NCBI RefSeq assembly: GCF_938029845.1
Contig: NZ_CALHGG010000159.1
Location: 1-44,810, forward strand
Direction of reading: 5' to 3'
Source: an uncultured Capnocytophaga sp.
GTDB taxonomy: Bacteria; Bacteroidota; Bacteroidia; Flavobacteriales; Flavobacteriaceae
DNA: 44,810 bases
Each line of letters starts with the position of its first letter. Position 1 is the stretch's first letter. A program made the translations under genes and the position numbers. This document shows positions 1 to 8,971 of this stretch, in pieces. Under the pieces are notes generated by a model. That model was not told the DNA's origin. It saw only the letters and a program-made list of their open reading frames with translations, and searched no databases.

Positions 1-40
1 ATTACTAGTGACTAATGGCGAGTGACAAGTGACTAATCCA
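1..40. repeat. intergenic short repeat, GTGACTAAT type
   Basis: Two imperfect copies of AGTGACTAAT (7-16 and 28-37) fill the first 40 bases. Related words recur in other gaps of the window (2781-2860, 20514-20580, 27335-27365, 28262-28285). The repeat is cut by the window edge. Confidence 0.45.
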
Positions 41-65
41 TTATAAACCTAAACCCCTATTATAG

Positions 66-2774
66 ATGAAAAAAATTTTTAAAATCATTGGAATTATTTT
101 TGTGGTCTTAGTACTGCTGCTTGTTTCCATTCCTTTTCTCTTTAAAAATACGATAAAGGAGAAAGTCATGGAGGCGGTGAATGAAAGTGTAGATGCACAA
201 ATAAGTTTTAACGACTTCTCCCTCAGTTTGTTCAAGAATTTTCCCAATGCAACGGTGGAAGTGGATGGGCTGAAGGTGATTAATAATGCCCCTTTTGAAG
301 GGGATACCTTGGCCTATGTAGGCAATTTTTCTGCAAAGGTGAATCTTAAGGATATACTCTTTAAGAAAGATAACGAGCCTTACAAACTCTTAGGCTTCTC
401 TATAGCCGATGCAGTGGTCAATGTACGTATAAATGAGGCAGGCAAAGGTAACTTTGACATTGCTAAGAGCACTTCTGATACCCCTGATAGCGAGGAGCCA
501 AATAATTTCTCTCTTGACTTAAATGAGTATAGTATTGATAACCTGCGCTTTACCTTTAAGGAAGATGGCTCTAAGATAAGTGTAATTGTGGATAGCCTTT
601 ATCACAAAGGAAAAGGAAACTTTGCAAATCAAGTGCTTGACCTAGAGACTACTACGGCGCTTAAGTTGTCTTTTGCTTCTGATGGTACTGCCTTTTTGCG
701 CAACAATGTGGTGACCCTTGATGCTATCTTGGGAATAGACCTTAATCAGCAGAAATATACTCTAAAGGACAACACCCTAAAGCTAAACGACTTAGAGCTT
801 AATTTTGAGGGTTTTGTACAACTATTAGAAGATGGTCAGCTCTATGACCTCAGTTTCAAGACTCCTAAGACTACCTTTAAGAACTGTTTAGACCTTATTC
901 CTGCTGCTTATACTAAGAGTATAGAAGGGGTACAGACAACAGGCGAATTTACTATTAACGGAAAGGTAGCGGGCAAATACACCCCTACGACTATTCCTAA
1001 GTTGGATATTCGTATGCTCTCCAATAATGCGTCTTTCAAGTATCCATCTCTCCCTAAATCAGTTAAGAATATTGATATAGATGTAAAGATAGGTAACGAT
1101 ACCGAGAAATTGGAAGATACTTATGTGAATATCAATCGTTTTGCTTTCACCATAGACCAAGATGCTTTCTCAGTGAAAGCCCTTCTAAGAAACCTTACAG
1201 GGAATATGCTTGTGGATGCAGACCTCAAAGGAACTATCAACTTGGAGAATATCCAAAAGGCCTATCCTGTACAGATGGATTTAGATCTAAAGGGAATCCT
1301 CAAGGCTGATGTTTCTACCTCTTTTGATATGGCATCGGTGGAAAAGCAAGCCTACGAACGTATTCGTAACTCTGGTCATGCCTCTTTGGAACAATTTGTC
1401 TATTCAGGAGCAGGCTTCCTACAACCTTTCCATATCAATAAGGCAGGACTTTCCTTCAATAATACTAAGATAGAGCTTACTGAACTAGATGCTAAGACAG
1501 GAAAGACGGACTTCAATATCAAAGGAACACTTGAAAACTTCTATGGCTTTACCCTTCGTAATGAGGTGCTTAAAGGAAACTTCTACCTTGCCTCCAACCA
1601 CATAGATGTAGGTGACTTTATGCAGACCGATGCACCAGCTACTGAAACACCTAAGCAAGAGGAAGAAAAACCAGCAGAGACTAAGCCAGCCACTACAAAC
1701 ACCTCTACTGCGGGAGCTTCTATCAAGATTCCTGCTTTCTTGGATTGTACCTTGGATGCTAAGGCTAAGAGTGTGCTTTATGACAAGCTCAACCTCGCCA
1801 ATGTCTCTGGAAAACTTATTATCAAGGACGAAAAAGTAAGCCTACAGAACTTGCAAACTGATATCTTTGGAGGGAAGACAGCCGTTACAGGAAGTGTTTC
1901 TACCAAAGGGGATAGCTCTACTTTCTCAGTGGATTTAGATATGAATAAGCTTAATATAGTAGAGTCCTTCACTCAGATAGAGATGCTTAAGAATATCATG
2001 CCTATTGCCAAGGCGGTAGAAGGGTTCTTTAGTTCCAAGATCAATGTGACAGGGAAACTTACCCCTGAACTTACCCCTGATATGAATTCACTCTCTGGTA
2101 GCTTATCAGCTTCTTTGTTGGATGGTCATGTGAAAGGAGCTTCACCTTTGGTTTCTGCTTTGGATTCACAGTTCACTCAGTTGAATCTTTCAAAAATGAA
2201 TCTTAAAGATCTTAAGGCCAATGTAACCTTTGAGAAAGGTCGCGTGGTGGTAAAACCTTTCACAATCAAGTGGAACAATAGTACTATTAATGTAGCGGGA
2301 ACTCATGGTTTTGACCAAACGATGGACTACAAACTGACCTTCAATGTGCCAGCTAAAATGCTCGGTCAGGAGGCTTCAGCGCTACTTGCTAAGCTTACCG
2401 CAACAGAACAACAAAAGTTGGGTGATATTCCTGTAAATGTGAATATGGGAGGGAACTTTACCAAACCACAGGTCTCTACCGATATGAAGCAAGTAGTAAG
2501 TAACCTTGCCCTACAAGTAGCGAAGGCACAGGCTAACCAACTTACTGATAAGGTAATGGATAAGGTAACCAATGAGGTAACTAATAAGATTACTGAAAAA
2601 GTAGGTGGAGAAGTGATGAACAAAGCTACCGATGCTTTGGGCAAGATTATAGGAGGTGGCAAGACACAAGCCAACCCCGCTGACTCTACCAAAACTCAAC
2701 AACAAGCCCCTAAAGATCAAGCTAAAAAAGCAGTGAATAATCTCTTGGATGGATTGTTTAAGAAGAAAGAATAA
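66..2774 (+). CDS. AsmA-like envelope protein (902 aa)
   Basis: Large protein of the AsmA-like superfamily, anchored in the inner membrane and thought in other bacteria to work at the envelope, possibly in lipid transport to the outer membrane. One hydrophobic segment at about residues 8-27 follows a short lysine-rich start, as expected for an N-terminal membrane anchor with the rest in the periplasm. The long middle is made of alternating beta-strand-like stretches. A Pro/Glu/Thr/Lys-rich linker lies near residues 525-550, and the AsmA C-terminal region covers roughly 560-810. The last 100 residues are rich in Ala, Lys, Gln, Thr and Val and look helical. The ATG start is only 26 bases after a short intergenic repeat, so the promoter lies outside the window or inside that repeat. 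The gene stands alone; a strong hairpin follows it. Family is clear, cargo unknown. Confidence 0.85.
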   Translation: MKKIFKIIGIIFVVLVLLLVSIPFLFKNTIKEKVMEAVNESVDAQISFNDFSLSLFKNFPNATVEVDGLKVINNAPFEGDTLAYVGNFSAKVNLKDILFKKDNEPYKLLGFSIADAVVNVRINEAGKGNFDIAKSTSDTPDSEEPNNFSLDLNEYSIDNLRFTFKEDGSKISVIVDSLYHKGKGNFANQVLDLETTTALKLSFASDGTAFLRNNVVTLDAILGIDLNQQKYTLKDNTLKLNDLELNFEGFVQLLEDGQLYDLSFKTPKTTFKNCLDLIPAAYTKSIEGVQTTGEFTINGKVAGKYTPTTIPKLDIRMLSNNASFKYPSLPKSVKNIDIDVKIGNDTEKLEDTYVNINRFAFTIDQDAFSVKALLRNLTGNMLVDADLKGTINLENIQKAYPVQMDLDLKGILKADVSTSFDMASVEKQAYERIRNSGHASLEQFVYSGAGFLQPFHINKAGLSFNNTKIELTELDAKTGKTDFNIKGTLENFYGFTLRNEVLKGNFYLASNHIDVGDFMQTDAPATETPKQEEEKPAETKPATTNTSTAGASIKIPAFLDCTLDAKAKSVLYDKLNLANVSGKLIIKDEKVSLQNLQTDIFGGKTAVTGSVSTKGDSSTFSVDLDMNKLNIVESFTQIEMLKNIMPIAKAVEGFFSSKINVTGKLTPELTPDMNSLSGSLSASLLDGHVKGASPLVSALDSQFTQLNLSKMNLKDLKANVTFEKGRVVVKPFTIKWNNSTINVAGTHGFDQTMDYKLTFNVPAKMLGQEASALLAKLTATEQQKLGDIPVNVNMGGNFTKPQVSTDMKQVVSNLALQVAKAQANQLTDKVMDKVTNEVTNKITEKVGGEVMNKATDALGKIIGGGKTQANPADSTKTQQQAPKDQAKKAVNNLLDGLFKKKE

Positions 2775-2785
2775 AAATCAATAAC

Positions 2786-2837
2786 TAGCGACAGATGACT
2801 AGTGACGAATCCTATTGTCACTAGTCATTTGTCGCTA
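2786..2837. terminator. 21-bp hairpin followed by a palindrome
   Basis: Left arm 2786-2806 pairs with right arm 2817-2837 over 21 positions with one G-T wobble and a 10-base loop; the inner arm is GACTAGTGAC. A perfect 14-base palindrome, AATGACTAGTCATT, follows at 2838-2851. There is no clean T-run, so a Rho-independent terminator for the AsmA-like gene is only one reading. It may instead be a copy of a dispersed hairpin repeat. It sits 11 bases after the upstream stop codon and 24 bases before the pcm start. Confidence 0.55.
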
Positions 2838-2861
2838 ATGACTAGTCATTAATCATTAGAA

Positions 2862-3524
2862 ATGAAAGATACAGCAAGGCATCGGGGTATGCGGAATCTT
2901 TTGGCAAGACAGCTTTCGGAGCGTCCGCACTATCCCATCTCTGATGAAAAGGTGTTACAAGCCATTAGAACCATCCCTCGACATTTGTTTTTGGATAGTA
3001 TTTTTGAAGAAAAAGCTTATCAGGATATAGCCTTTCCTATTGGTGCCGATCAAACAATTTCTCGCCCTCATACAGTGGCTTTTCAAACGGAGTTGCTACA
3101 AGTGAGGCAAGGACAGAAAGTTCTTGAGATAGGTACAGGAAGTGGTTACCAGTCGGCTGTGTTGGTCTTTCTAAAGGTCGATCTTTATACCATAGAAAGG
3201 CAACAAGAGCTTTTTAAGAAGACCAAACTATTACTTGAGAAAATGGGCTATATTCCTAAGAAAATGATTTTTGGGGATGGTTATAAGGGGTATGTAGAAC
3301 AAGCGCCTTATGACCGCATTTTAGTAACAGCAGGAGCCCCAGAGGTGCCCATGGAACTCTTGGCGCAACTTAAAATAGGAGGGCGACTAGTAATTCCTAT
3401 TGGAAAAGGAGAACAGATTATGACTGTATTTACACGACTCTCGCCCAATGAGTTTAACAAAGAGGAATATGGTACCTTCGGCTTTGTTCCTATGCTGGAG
3501 AATGTACAAGCGAAAATCAGGTAA
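2862..3524 (+). CDS. pcm: protein-L-isoaspartate O-methyltransferase
   Basis: Cytosolic repair enzyme that transfers a methyl group from S-adenosylmethionine to isoaspartyl residues in aged proteins, starting their return to normal aspartate. The product has 220 residues, the usual length of the family. It carries the family signature GADQTISRP at 61-69, the SAM-binding loop EIGTGSG at 89-95, and the C-terminal motif FGFVPMLENV. The ATG start leaves a short leader after a palindromic repeat. The gene is transcribed in the same direction as the AsmA-like gene, but an 87-base gap with a strong hairpin separates them, so it may have its own promoter. A second long hairpin follows the stop codon. 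Confidence 0.93.
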   Translation: MKDTARHRGMRNLLARQLSERPHYPISDEKVLQAIRTIPRHLFLDSIFEEKAYQDIAFPIGADQTISRPHTVAFQTELLQVRQGQKVLEIGTGSGYQSAVLVFLKVDLYTIERQQELFKKTKLLLEKMGYIPKKMIFGDGYKGYVEQAPYDRILVTAGAPEVPMELLAQLKIGGRLVIPIGKGEQIMTVFTRLSPNEFNKEEYGTFGFVPMLENVQAKIR

Positions 3525-3527
3525 AAA

Positions 3528-3583
3528 ATAAAAGGTAAAAAGTAAAACCTAATATATTACAGGTGTTACTTTTTACCTTTTAT
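3528..3583. terminator. long hairpin after pcm
   Basis: Arm 3528-3545 is perfectly complementary to 3566-3583 over 18 bases, and the pairing continues inward with ACCT/AGGT around the loop 3551-3560. The arms read AAAGGTAAAAAGTAA and its complement, so the hairpin is AT-rich and works in both directions. It is placed just after the pcm stop. A sister hairpin with nearly the same arm sequence lies at 11336-11376. Confidence 0.6.
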
Positions 3584-3640
3584 CTTTTACTTACGAAATG
3601 CAAATATACGAAAAAGAAACGGAAAATAAAAATGGAATTT

Positions 3641-3673
3641 TTGCTATATTTCGAATATTTTTTATTAACTTTG
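3641..3673 (+). promoter_or_regulatory. Bacteroidota-type promoter for the CBS protein
   Basis: The -7 box TAACTTTG (3666-3673) fits the Bacteroidota consensus TAnnTTTG, with a TTG at 3641-3643 about 22 bases upstream as the -33 element. The start codon at 3719 lies about 45 bases downstream. Confidence 0.6.
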
Positions 3674-3718
3674 TAGTGCAAAAAAGAATCATTAAATCAT
3701 TAATTAAATTATAAAGAT

Positions 3719-4135
3719 ATGAAACAGAGAGTTCCCGTTTCCCAGATTATGTCCAAGGACATAGTTACTATAGACCCTACCAATACTTTGTATGAGGCAG
3801 AGGCATTATTCAAAAAACACCATATTCGTCATATTCCAGTAGTGGAAGGGCGTAAGCTCGTAGGGGTACTAAGCCTTACAGACTTATTGCGAATCAGTTT
3901 TGCTGACCTTTCCGATGACGAAAAGCATGTGGATAGTGTAGTGTATGACATGTTCACCATTCCACAAGTAATGGCTAAGGTACCGCTTTCTATCTCTCCT
4001 GATACCACTATTAAGGAAGCTGCGGAGATACTTGCAGGACAAACTTTCCACGCCTTGCCTGTTACTGAAAATGGAAATTTGGTAGGTATGCTTACTACTA
4101 CCGACCTTATCAAGTACCTGCTAGAACAGTACTAA
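3719..4135 (+). CDS. stand-alone CBS-domain pair protein
   Basis: Small cytosolic protein of 138 residues made only of two CBS domains, at about residues 7-62 and 75-136. Such a Bateman module binds adenine nucleotides or similar ligands and usually acts as a sensor. Typical features are visible: the opening VSQIMSKDIVTIDP, the strand-turn HIRHIPVVEGRKLVGVLSLTDLL, and in the second repeat FHALPVTENGNLVGMLTTTDL. No enzyme domain is attached, so its partner cannot be named. It has its own promoter-like sequence and ends in a perfect hairpin terminator, so it is a single-gene unit. In other Bacteroidota such proteins are annotated only as CBS domain-containing. Confidence 0.9.
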   Translation: MKQRVPVSQIMSKDIVTIDPTNTLYEAEALFKKHHIRHIPVVEGRKLVGVLSLTDLLRISFADLSDDEKHVDSVVYDMFTIPQVMAKVPLSISPDTTIKEAAEILAGQTFHALPVTENGNLVGMLTTTDLIKYLLEQY

Positions 4136-4158
4136 TCCTACACAATTTATGGGTCAAG

Positions 4159-4194
4159 AAAATAAGCCGAAATCCTTGGATTTCGGCTTATTTT
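4159..4194. terminator. bidirectional Rho-independent terminator
   Basis: A perfect hairpin: AATAAGCCGAAATCC (4161-4175), loop TT, and the exact complement (4178-4192), extended by A-T pairs on both sides so that each strand ends in a T-run. It lies between the convergent CBS gene and S9 peptidase gene and can serve both. Confidence 0.9.
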
Positions 4195-4226
4195 ACTAGT
4201 ATACAAAACTATTTGAGGGTGTAATA

Positions 4227-6134
4227 TTATTTCAGAGTTTCCTTTAGCCAACCAAAGAAAGTACGTTGCCAAAGCAGTGCGTTCTGAGGTTGTAGTACCC
4301 AGTGATTTTCGTCGGGGAAATAGAGTAATTTGCTCTTTATTCCTCTGAGCTGGGCAGCGGTAAAGGCTTGGAAGCCTTGTTCTTCAGGAACACGGTAGTC
4401 CTTACCTCCGTGAATGATGAGAATAGGCGTATCCCAAGCACCTACTTTTTCTATAGGATTGAACTCGGTGAAAGCCTTCTGAGCTATGGCATTGTCTTTT
4501 TCCCAATAAGGTCCTCCGAACTCATGTTGGTTGAAGAAAGTCTCTTCGGTGGTACCATACATACTTTGGGTGTTGAACACACCACAATGTGCGATAAAGG
4601 TCTTAAAACGCTTGTTATGGATACCAGCTAAGTAATATACAGAATAACCTCCGTAGCTAGCGCCTACAGCTCCCAATCGGGAAGCATCTACATAAGGTTC
4701 TTTGGCAATATCATCAATAGCAGCTAGATAGTCTTTCATTACTTGACCTCCCCAGTCTCCACTAATCTCGGCATTCCAAGCTACTCCATGCCCTGGCATA
4801 CCACGGCGGTTAGGAGCGATAACAATGTAACCTTGTGAGGCCATCAGTTGGAGGTTCCAGCGGAAGCTGTAGAACTGAGTTAGTGCTGACTGAGGTCCTC
4901 CCTCACAGTAGAGTAGGGTAGGGTATTTTTTCTTAGGAGAGAAATCTGGTGGATAGATAACCCAAGCAAACATATCCTTGCCATCAGTGGTTTTTATGAT
5001 ACGCTCTTTTACAGGACATTTTGCAATGTTCTTGTAAAGGTCATCATTGATATGAGAGAGCTGTTTTACTTCCAAGGGAGTTTTTCGCCCTTTGAGATTA
5101 ACGGTATATATCTCAGCGGCTCTATTCATGTCATTTCGGGAAACCACTAAGAGATCACCGGATTGGCCTAAGATATCACCTATATCAAAGATTCCTTTGG
5201 TCAGTTGCTTAGGAGTAGGGTTTTTAGCGAATGGTTCTATTTCGAAAAGTTGCTGAGTACCTTGGGTAGCAGCGATAAAATAAATTTTCTTTCCGTCATT
5301 ACTCCAAATATAACTAAAAACAGTATTATCCCAAGAGGCTGTAAGGTTGATTTTGTTGCCTTCGTGGAGGATATATAGATCATTCTTGTCAGCTTCATTA
5401 CCATCCTCCTTCATGCTCAACCAAGCTAATACACCGTCTTTGTTAAAAGAAGGGTGGGTATCATAGCCCATCATACCTTCGGTGAGGTTAGCAGTGGTCT
5501 TGGTATCTATATCATACTCGTAGATATCAGTGTTGGTACTTACTACATACTGAGTACCCACTTTTGCTTTGGTTACATAGAGAACCTTTTTGCCATCATT
5601 ACTCCAGATATAGTCTTCCTCTCCGCCAGAAGGCTCTTGAGGACAATAATAAGGCAATCCCTGCATAAGATCTGTCTGCACCCCAGTAGATATATTTTCA
5701 ACAAATACATGGTTGTAAGCTCCTTCATTCCACTTATCCCAGTGACGATGATCTAGGCCTTCATACACTTTTCCTGTGGATTTGCTTAATTCCTTATAGA
5801 AGTCTTTTCCTAAAACAGGGTTTATTTTTACTGACTTATGGATGAGCTTGAGACTCTTGTCTGCGTTGTACTTAATGGTAAGGTTGTCCAACTGTTCTTT
5901 GGTAATAGGAATCAGTTTGCCCCCATTTACATCCAATTTGTAATATTCCTTTTTGAGGGAATTTTCAGCCACATTGGGTGTGGTAACACTCAGTAAAACC
6001 TGTTTCTTGTCAGGAGTAAGCCCGATACCCCCCACTCTTTGTACCTCCCATAATTTCTCAGGGGTAAGTGGCTGCTGTGCTTGCGTATTATAGGTCATAA
6101 TCAATGCAAGAATTAGTAAAATTTTTCTCATCAT
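4227..6134 (-). CDS. secreted S9-family prolyl oligopeptidase
   Basis: Serine peptidase of the prolyl oligopeptidase family (S9), probably cutting peptides in the periplasm or at the cell surface for amino-acid supply. The 635-residue product begins with a signal peptide (MMRKILLILALIMTYNTQAQ, cleavage near residue 19-20). A beta-propeller region of WD-like repeats with several IWSNDGKKV/I motifs spans about 25-370. The alpha/beta hydrolase domain follows. The triad can be placed at Ser493 in GASYGGY, Asp579 in GGKDYRVP, and His611 in DENHW. The first of two adjacent methionines is used here; the second is equally possible. It follows dnaJ on the same strand after 54 bases, so it could be read from the grpE-dnaJ transcript. 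DPP IV, acylaminoacyl peptidase and prolyl tripeptidyl peptidase are alternatives. Confidence 0.9.
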   Translation of the reverse strand: MMRKILLILALIMTYNTQAQQPLTPEKLWEVQRVGGIGLTPDKKQVLLSVTTPNVAENSLKKEYYKLDVNGGKLIPITKEQLDNLTIKYNADKSLKLIHKSVKINPVLGKDFYKELSKSTGKVYEGLDHRHWDKWNEGAYNHVFVENISTGVQTDLMQGLPYYCPQEPSGGEEDYIWSNDGKKVLYVTKAKVGTQYVVSTNTDIYEYDIDTKTTANLTEGMMGYDTHPSFNKDGVLAWLSMKEDGNEADKNDLYILHEGNKINLTASWDNTVFSYIWSNDGKKIYFIAATQGTQQLFEIEPFAKNPTPKQLTKGIFDIGDILGQSGDLLVVSRNDMNRAAEIYTVNLKGRKTPLEVKQLSHINDDLYKNIAKCPVKERIIKTTDGKDMFAWVIYPPDFSPKKKYPTLLYCEGGPQSALTQFYSFRWNLQLMASQGYIVIAPNRRGMPGHGVAWNAEISGDWGGQVMKDYLAAIDDIAKEPYVDASRLGAVGASYGGYSVYYLAGIHNKRFKTFIAHCGVFNTQSMYGTTEETFFNQHEFGGPYWEKDNAIAQKAFTEFNPIEKVGAWDTPILIIHGGKDYRVPEEQGFQAFTAAQLRGIKSKLLYFPDENHWVLQPQNALLWQRTFFGWLKETLK

Positions 6135-6188
6135 ATATAGAATTAGAAATTTCTTTCATGATAATTTAGAAAATAACCAATCTGTCAG

Positions 6189-7307
6189 TCAGGAGAACAT
6201 ATCTTTGACCTTTTCAAAGAAACTTTTTTCTGATTTGTCAGGTTGAGGAGTAAAGTTCTCATCTTCCATCATCTTTTGGAAGAAGTTTTTCTGCTCTTTG
6301 GTAAGGGTTTTAGGAGTCCATACATTCACATGTACTAATAGGTCTCCTGCTCCATATCCATTGAGGTTAGGGAGTCCCTTGCCCTTGAGGCGTAGAATTT
6401 TTCCAGATTGGATACCCTCTTCCAGCTTGATACGCACTTTTCCTGTGGCTGTTTCTATATCCTTGGAGGTACCCAAGACAGCTTCAGGCATACTTATATA
6501 GAGGTCTAAATGGAGGTTTTCTCCCTCGCGCTTTAGGGTCTCGTGTTCTATTTCCTCAATTAGTACCAATAGATCCCCAGGGATACTATTGTTACCAGGG
6601 GCTTCATTTCCTTTGTTAGGTACTTTCATCTGCATGCCTTCCACTACTCCAGCGGGTATTTTGATAGAGACAGTCTCCTCTATACTCTTTAACCCTTGAG
6701 AGTCGGCACCATCGGGCTTTTTGTCAATCACTTCACCGCTTCCACCACAAGTAGGGCAGGGGGAAGAGGATTGCATACGACCAAGCATGGTATTGACCTC
6801 ACGGACAATACTACCATTACCATGACAGGTGTTACAAGTCTTATAAGTAGCTCCTTCAGCCTTCACCTTACGAAGCACCTTTACTTTCTTTTCGGTACCT
6901 GTTACGATGTCAGCCAAGGTAAGTTTCACACGGATACGTAGATCTCCCCCTTTTATTCTATAAGAGCGAGAATTTCCCCCACCGAAGCCACCAAAGCCAC
7001 CAAAGCCGCTGAAGTGTCCACCGAAGATATCCCCGAAGTTACGGAAAATATCTTCCATAGAGCTATAACCTCCGCCACCGCCTCCTTCGAAGGCTGCGTG
7101 TCCGAATTGGTCGTATTGTGCTCGTTTTTGTTCGTCGCTCAGTATTTCATAGGCCTGAGCTGCCTCTTTGAATTTTTCTTCGGCCTCTTTGTCACCAGGA
7201 TTTTTATCGGGGTGATATTCTAATGCTTTTTTTCGGTAGGCCTTTTTTATTTCAGCGACAGTAGCAGTCTTGCTAACGCCTAAAATTTCGTAATAATCTT
7301 TTTTCAT
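6189..7307 (-). CDS. dnaJ: chaperone DnaJ with reduced zinc domain
   Basis: Hsp40 co-chaperone that delivers unfolded proteins to DnaK and stimulates its ATPase. The J domain covers residues 3-68 with HPD at 32-34. A Gly/Phe-rich linker runs from about 75 to 112, then come the zinc region and the two C-terminal substrate-binding domains. Only two CxxCxGxG motifs are visible, CNTCHGNG at 158-165 and CPTCGGSG at 184-191, where classical DnaJ has four. The total length of 372 is otherwise normal and the reading frame is intact, so this is a true reduced domain rather than a frameshift. The gene starts 21 bases after grpE and shares its promoter. dnaK is not in the window. Confidence 0.94.
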   Translation of the reverse strand: MKKDYYEILGVSKTATVAEIKKAYRKKALEYHPDKNPGDKEAEEKFKEAAQAYEILSDEQKRAQYDQFGHAAFEGGGGGGYSSMEDIFRNFGDIFGGHFSGFGGFGGFGGGNSRSYRIKGGDLRIRVKLTLADIVTGTEKKVKVLRKVKAEGATYKTCNTCHGNGSIVREVNTMLGRMQSSSPCPTCGGSGEVIDKKPDGADSQGLKSIEETVSIKIPAGVVEGMQMKVPNKGNEAPGNNSIPGDLLVLIEEIEHETLKREGENLHLDLYISMPEAVLGTSKDIETATGKVRIKLEEGIQSGKILRLKGKGLPNLNGYGAGDLLVHVNVWTPKTLTKEQKNFFQKMMEDENFTPQPDKSEKSFFEKVKDMFS

Positions 7308-7328
7308 TTATTCAATCACTAAGAAAAC

Positions 7329-8075
7329 CTATTGTCCTACTACCACTTTAGGGTAACGGATAATCTTTTCTCCCAATTTGTATCCTTTTTCTACCACATC
7401 AATTATTTTTCCTTTGAGTTCAGGGGTAGGGGCGGTAGTTTGGGTCAGTGCCTCGTGGATGTCACTATCAAAAGCATCAGAGGCAGCCACAGGGATTTCT
7501 TCCAAACCTTTGGAGCGTAGGGTGCTCAGGAGCTTGCTGTGAATAAGTTCCACGCCGCGAAGTAAGTTTTCGTCCTCTGATTTGGAGATTTCCACTAGGG
7601 CGCGATCAAAATCATCTAAGACAGGGAGTAAAGATTGTATGACATCTTGTCCTGCTGATTTGAGTAAGTCTTGTCGCTCTTTGGCAGTACGTCGTTTGTA
7701 GTTTTCAAATTCAGCAAAAAGTCGCATGAATTTGTCCTTTTCCTTGTGTAGTTCAGCCTCAAGGATAGAGATAGCTTCATCGGCCTGAGCGGCATCACTG
7801 GCTTGTCTTTCAGCCTCGGCTTGTCTTTTAGCTTCAGCGTCAGCTTGCCTTTCAGCAAATTCAGCTTGGGCGTTACTGTTTTGTTTTTCAGTTTCTTCTT
7901 GAGTATATGATGCTTGCGCTTCTGTTGCTTGAGGCTCTTTTTCTATATAAGATGCCTCTTGAGCAGGGGCATCATTAAGTATTTCTTCATCTATGATTTC
8001 AGCATCCTGAAAATCAGCGTCATGAATGTCATCTGCGTAGAAGTCGTCTTCGTTATGAGTGTGTCCTGTATTCAT
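7329..8075 (-). CDS. grpE: nucleotide exchange factor GrpE
   Basis: Co-chaperone that releases ADP from DnaK. The 248-residue product is longer than typical GrpE (about 190-200) because of an N-terminal tail of roughly 95 residues rich in Glu, Ala, Gln and Asp, with repeats of RQAEAERQAS type. The GrpE domain follows: a long coiled coil near 100-140 containing FAEFENYKRRT, then the beta domain with LLPVLDDFDRAL and the closing VVEKGYKLGEKIIRYPKVVV. It is the first gene of the grpE-dnaJ operon, with a Bacteroidota -7 box about 38 bases upstream of the start. The acidic tail is low complexity and probably disordered. Confidence 0.95.
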   Translation of the reverse strand: MNTGHTHNEDDFYADDIHDADFQDAEIIDEEILNDAPAQEASYIEKEPQATEAQASYTQEETEKQNSNAQAEFAERQADAEAKRQAEAERQASDAAQADEAISILEAELHKEKDKFMRLFAEFENYKRRTAKERQDLLKSAGQDVIQSLLPVLDDFDRALVEISKSEDENLLRGVELIHSKLLSTLRSKGLEEIPVAASDAFDSDIHEALTQTTAPTPELKGKIIDVVEKGYKLGEKIIRYPKVVVGQ

Positions 8076-8112
8076 GGGTGTATTATTTTGTATTACTAAT
8101 TTTTATTCATAG

Positions 8113-8144
8113 CAAAAGTATTGCCAAAGATTGAAAAGTGACAA
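8113..8144 (-). promoter_or_regulatory. promoter for grpE-dnaJ
   Basis: On the minus strand a -7 box TACTTTTG (8113-8120) is preceded by a TTG (8142-8144) with a 21-base spacer, the Bacteroidota arrangement. The grpE start is about 38 bases downstream. No CIRCE-type inverted repeat was seen next to it. Confidence 0.6.
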
Positions 8145-8155
8145 AATGGCATGTA

Positions 8156-8947
8156 CTAATGAGTGTCAATTGGGGTGGTGGAATGTTTGGAGTGTTTGAT
8201 ATGTTTTGGATGGTTTCGGTGCTTTCTTCGTTCGGTGAGATATCTAAAGCGTACATCATCATAATATAATCCTGCCAACAGAATGATAATGGCAAAGAAA
8301 AGGGTCTTGATTCCCAAGGATAGTTCTACGTAAGAGAACCCTGCAAAAAAGCCGCCTAGGAAGAAAAAAACAACGATAAAAAGGCGTAGCTTGATGCTAT
8401 TTTTTATATTTTTCTCCTGTTGTAGATAATTGTTTCTTCTGATATAGAATAACTGAGAAAGTTCAATTCCCAAATCTGTAAATAAGCCCGTTAGGTGCGT
8501 GGTACGTACAGTAGCATTGGAGATCTTAGTTACAAAAGAGTTCTGCAAACCCATGGCATAGAGCAACATAAAAGTGGTAATTTCATGCGGAAATTGCTCC
8601 CATAGAGTATTGCATGAAATGACTAATCCCAGTACTAAGCACTCTAAGAGGGTAGGTCTGAAATACTTATTTTGCCTTCTGTGATAATTGGCATCTTCAA
8701 TCAGCCAGCCAGAGGTAAAGGAACCACAAAGGAAGGAAATGATATAGCACAAATAGATAGTACCTTTCCAAAACTCCGCTATAGACATATCATGAATGAA
8801 AAAAGCGAAATGCCCTGTTACATTGGTAGTGAGCCTGCTTAAGAAAAGGAAGCCCACTACATTGACTATACCCGCTACAAAAGAAAGTACAACGGCTATT
8901 TGTAAGTTATTCTTGGCAGAACGCTTTTTTCCTTGATGTCTGAACAT
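8156..8947 (-). CDS. DUF1275 (YoaK-like) membrane protein
   Basis: Integral membrane protein of 263 residues in the DUF1275/YoaK family, whose function is not known. About six hydrophobic segments are visible, including VVLSFVAGIVNVVGFLFL near the start and a C-terminal pair around IVVFFFLGGFFAGF and TLFFAIIILLAGLYY. The family hallmark of an early GxVNxxGF-like turn followed by TTNVTGH is present, as is AMGLQNSFV and the TVRTTHLTG motif. The cytosolic tail is rich in His and Lys. It is the last gene of the rpiB-pheS unit, starting 24 bases after pheS, although nothing suggests a shared function with the synthetase. Confidence 0.85.
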   Translation of the reverse strand: MFRHQGKKRSAKNNLQIAVVLSFVAGIVNVVGFLFLSRLTTNVTGHFAFFIHDMSIAEFWKGTIYLCYIISFLCGSFTSGWLIEDANYHRRQNKYFRPTLLECLVLGLVISCNTLWEQFPHEITTFMLLYAMGLQNSFVTKISNATVRTTHLTGLFTDLGIELSQLFYIRRNNYLQQEKNIKNSIKLRLFIVVFFFLGGFFAGFSYVELSLGIKTLFFAIIILLAGLYYDDVRFRYLTERRKHRNHPKHIKHSKHSTTPIDTH

Positions 8948-8971
8948 AATAACGCGGTTATCAAAGGCGGG

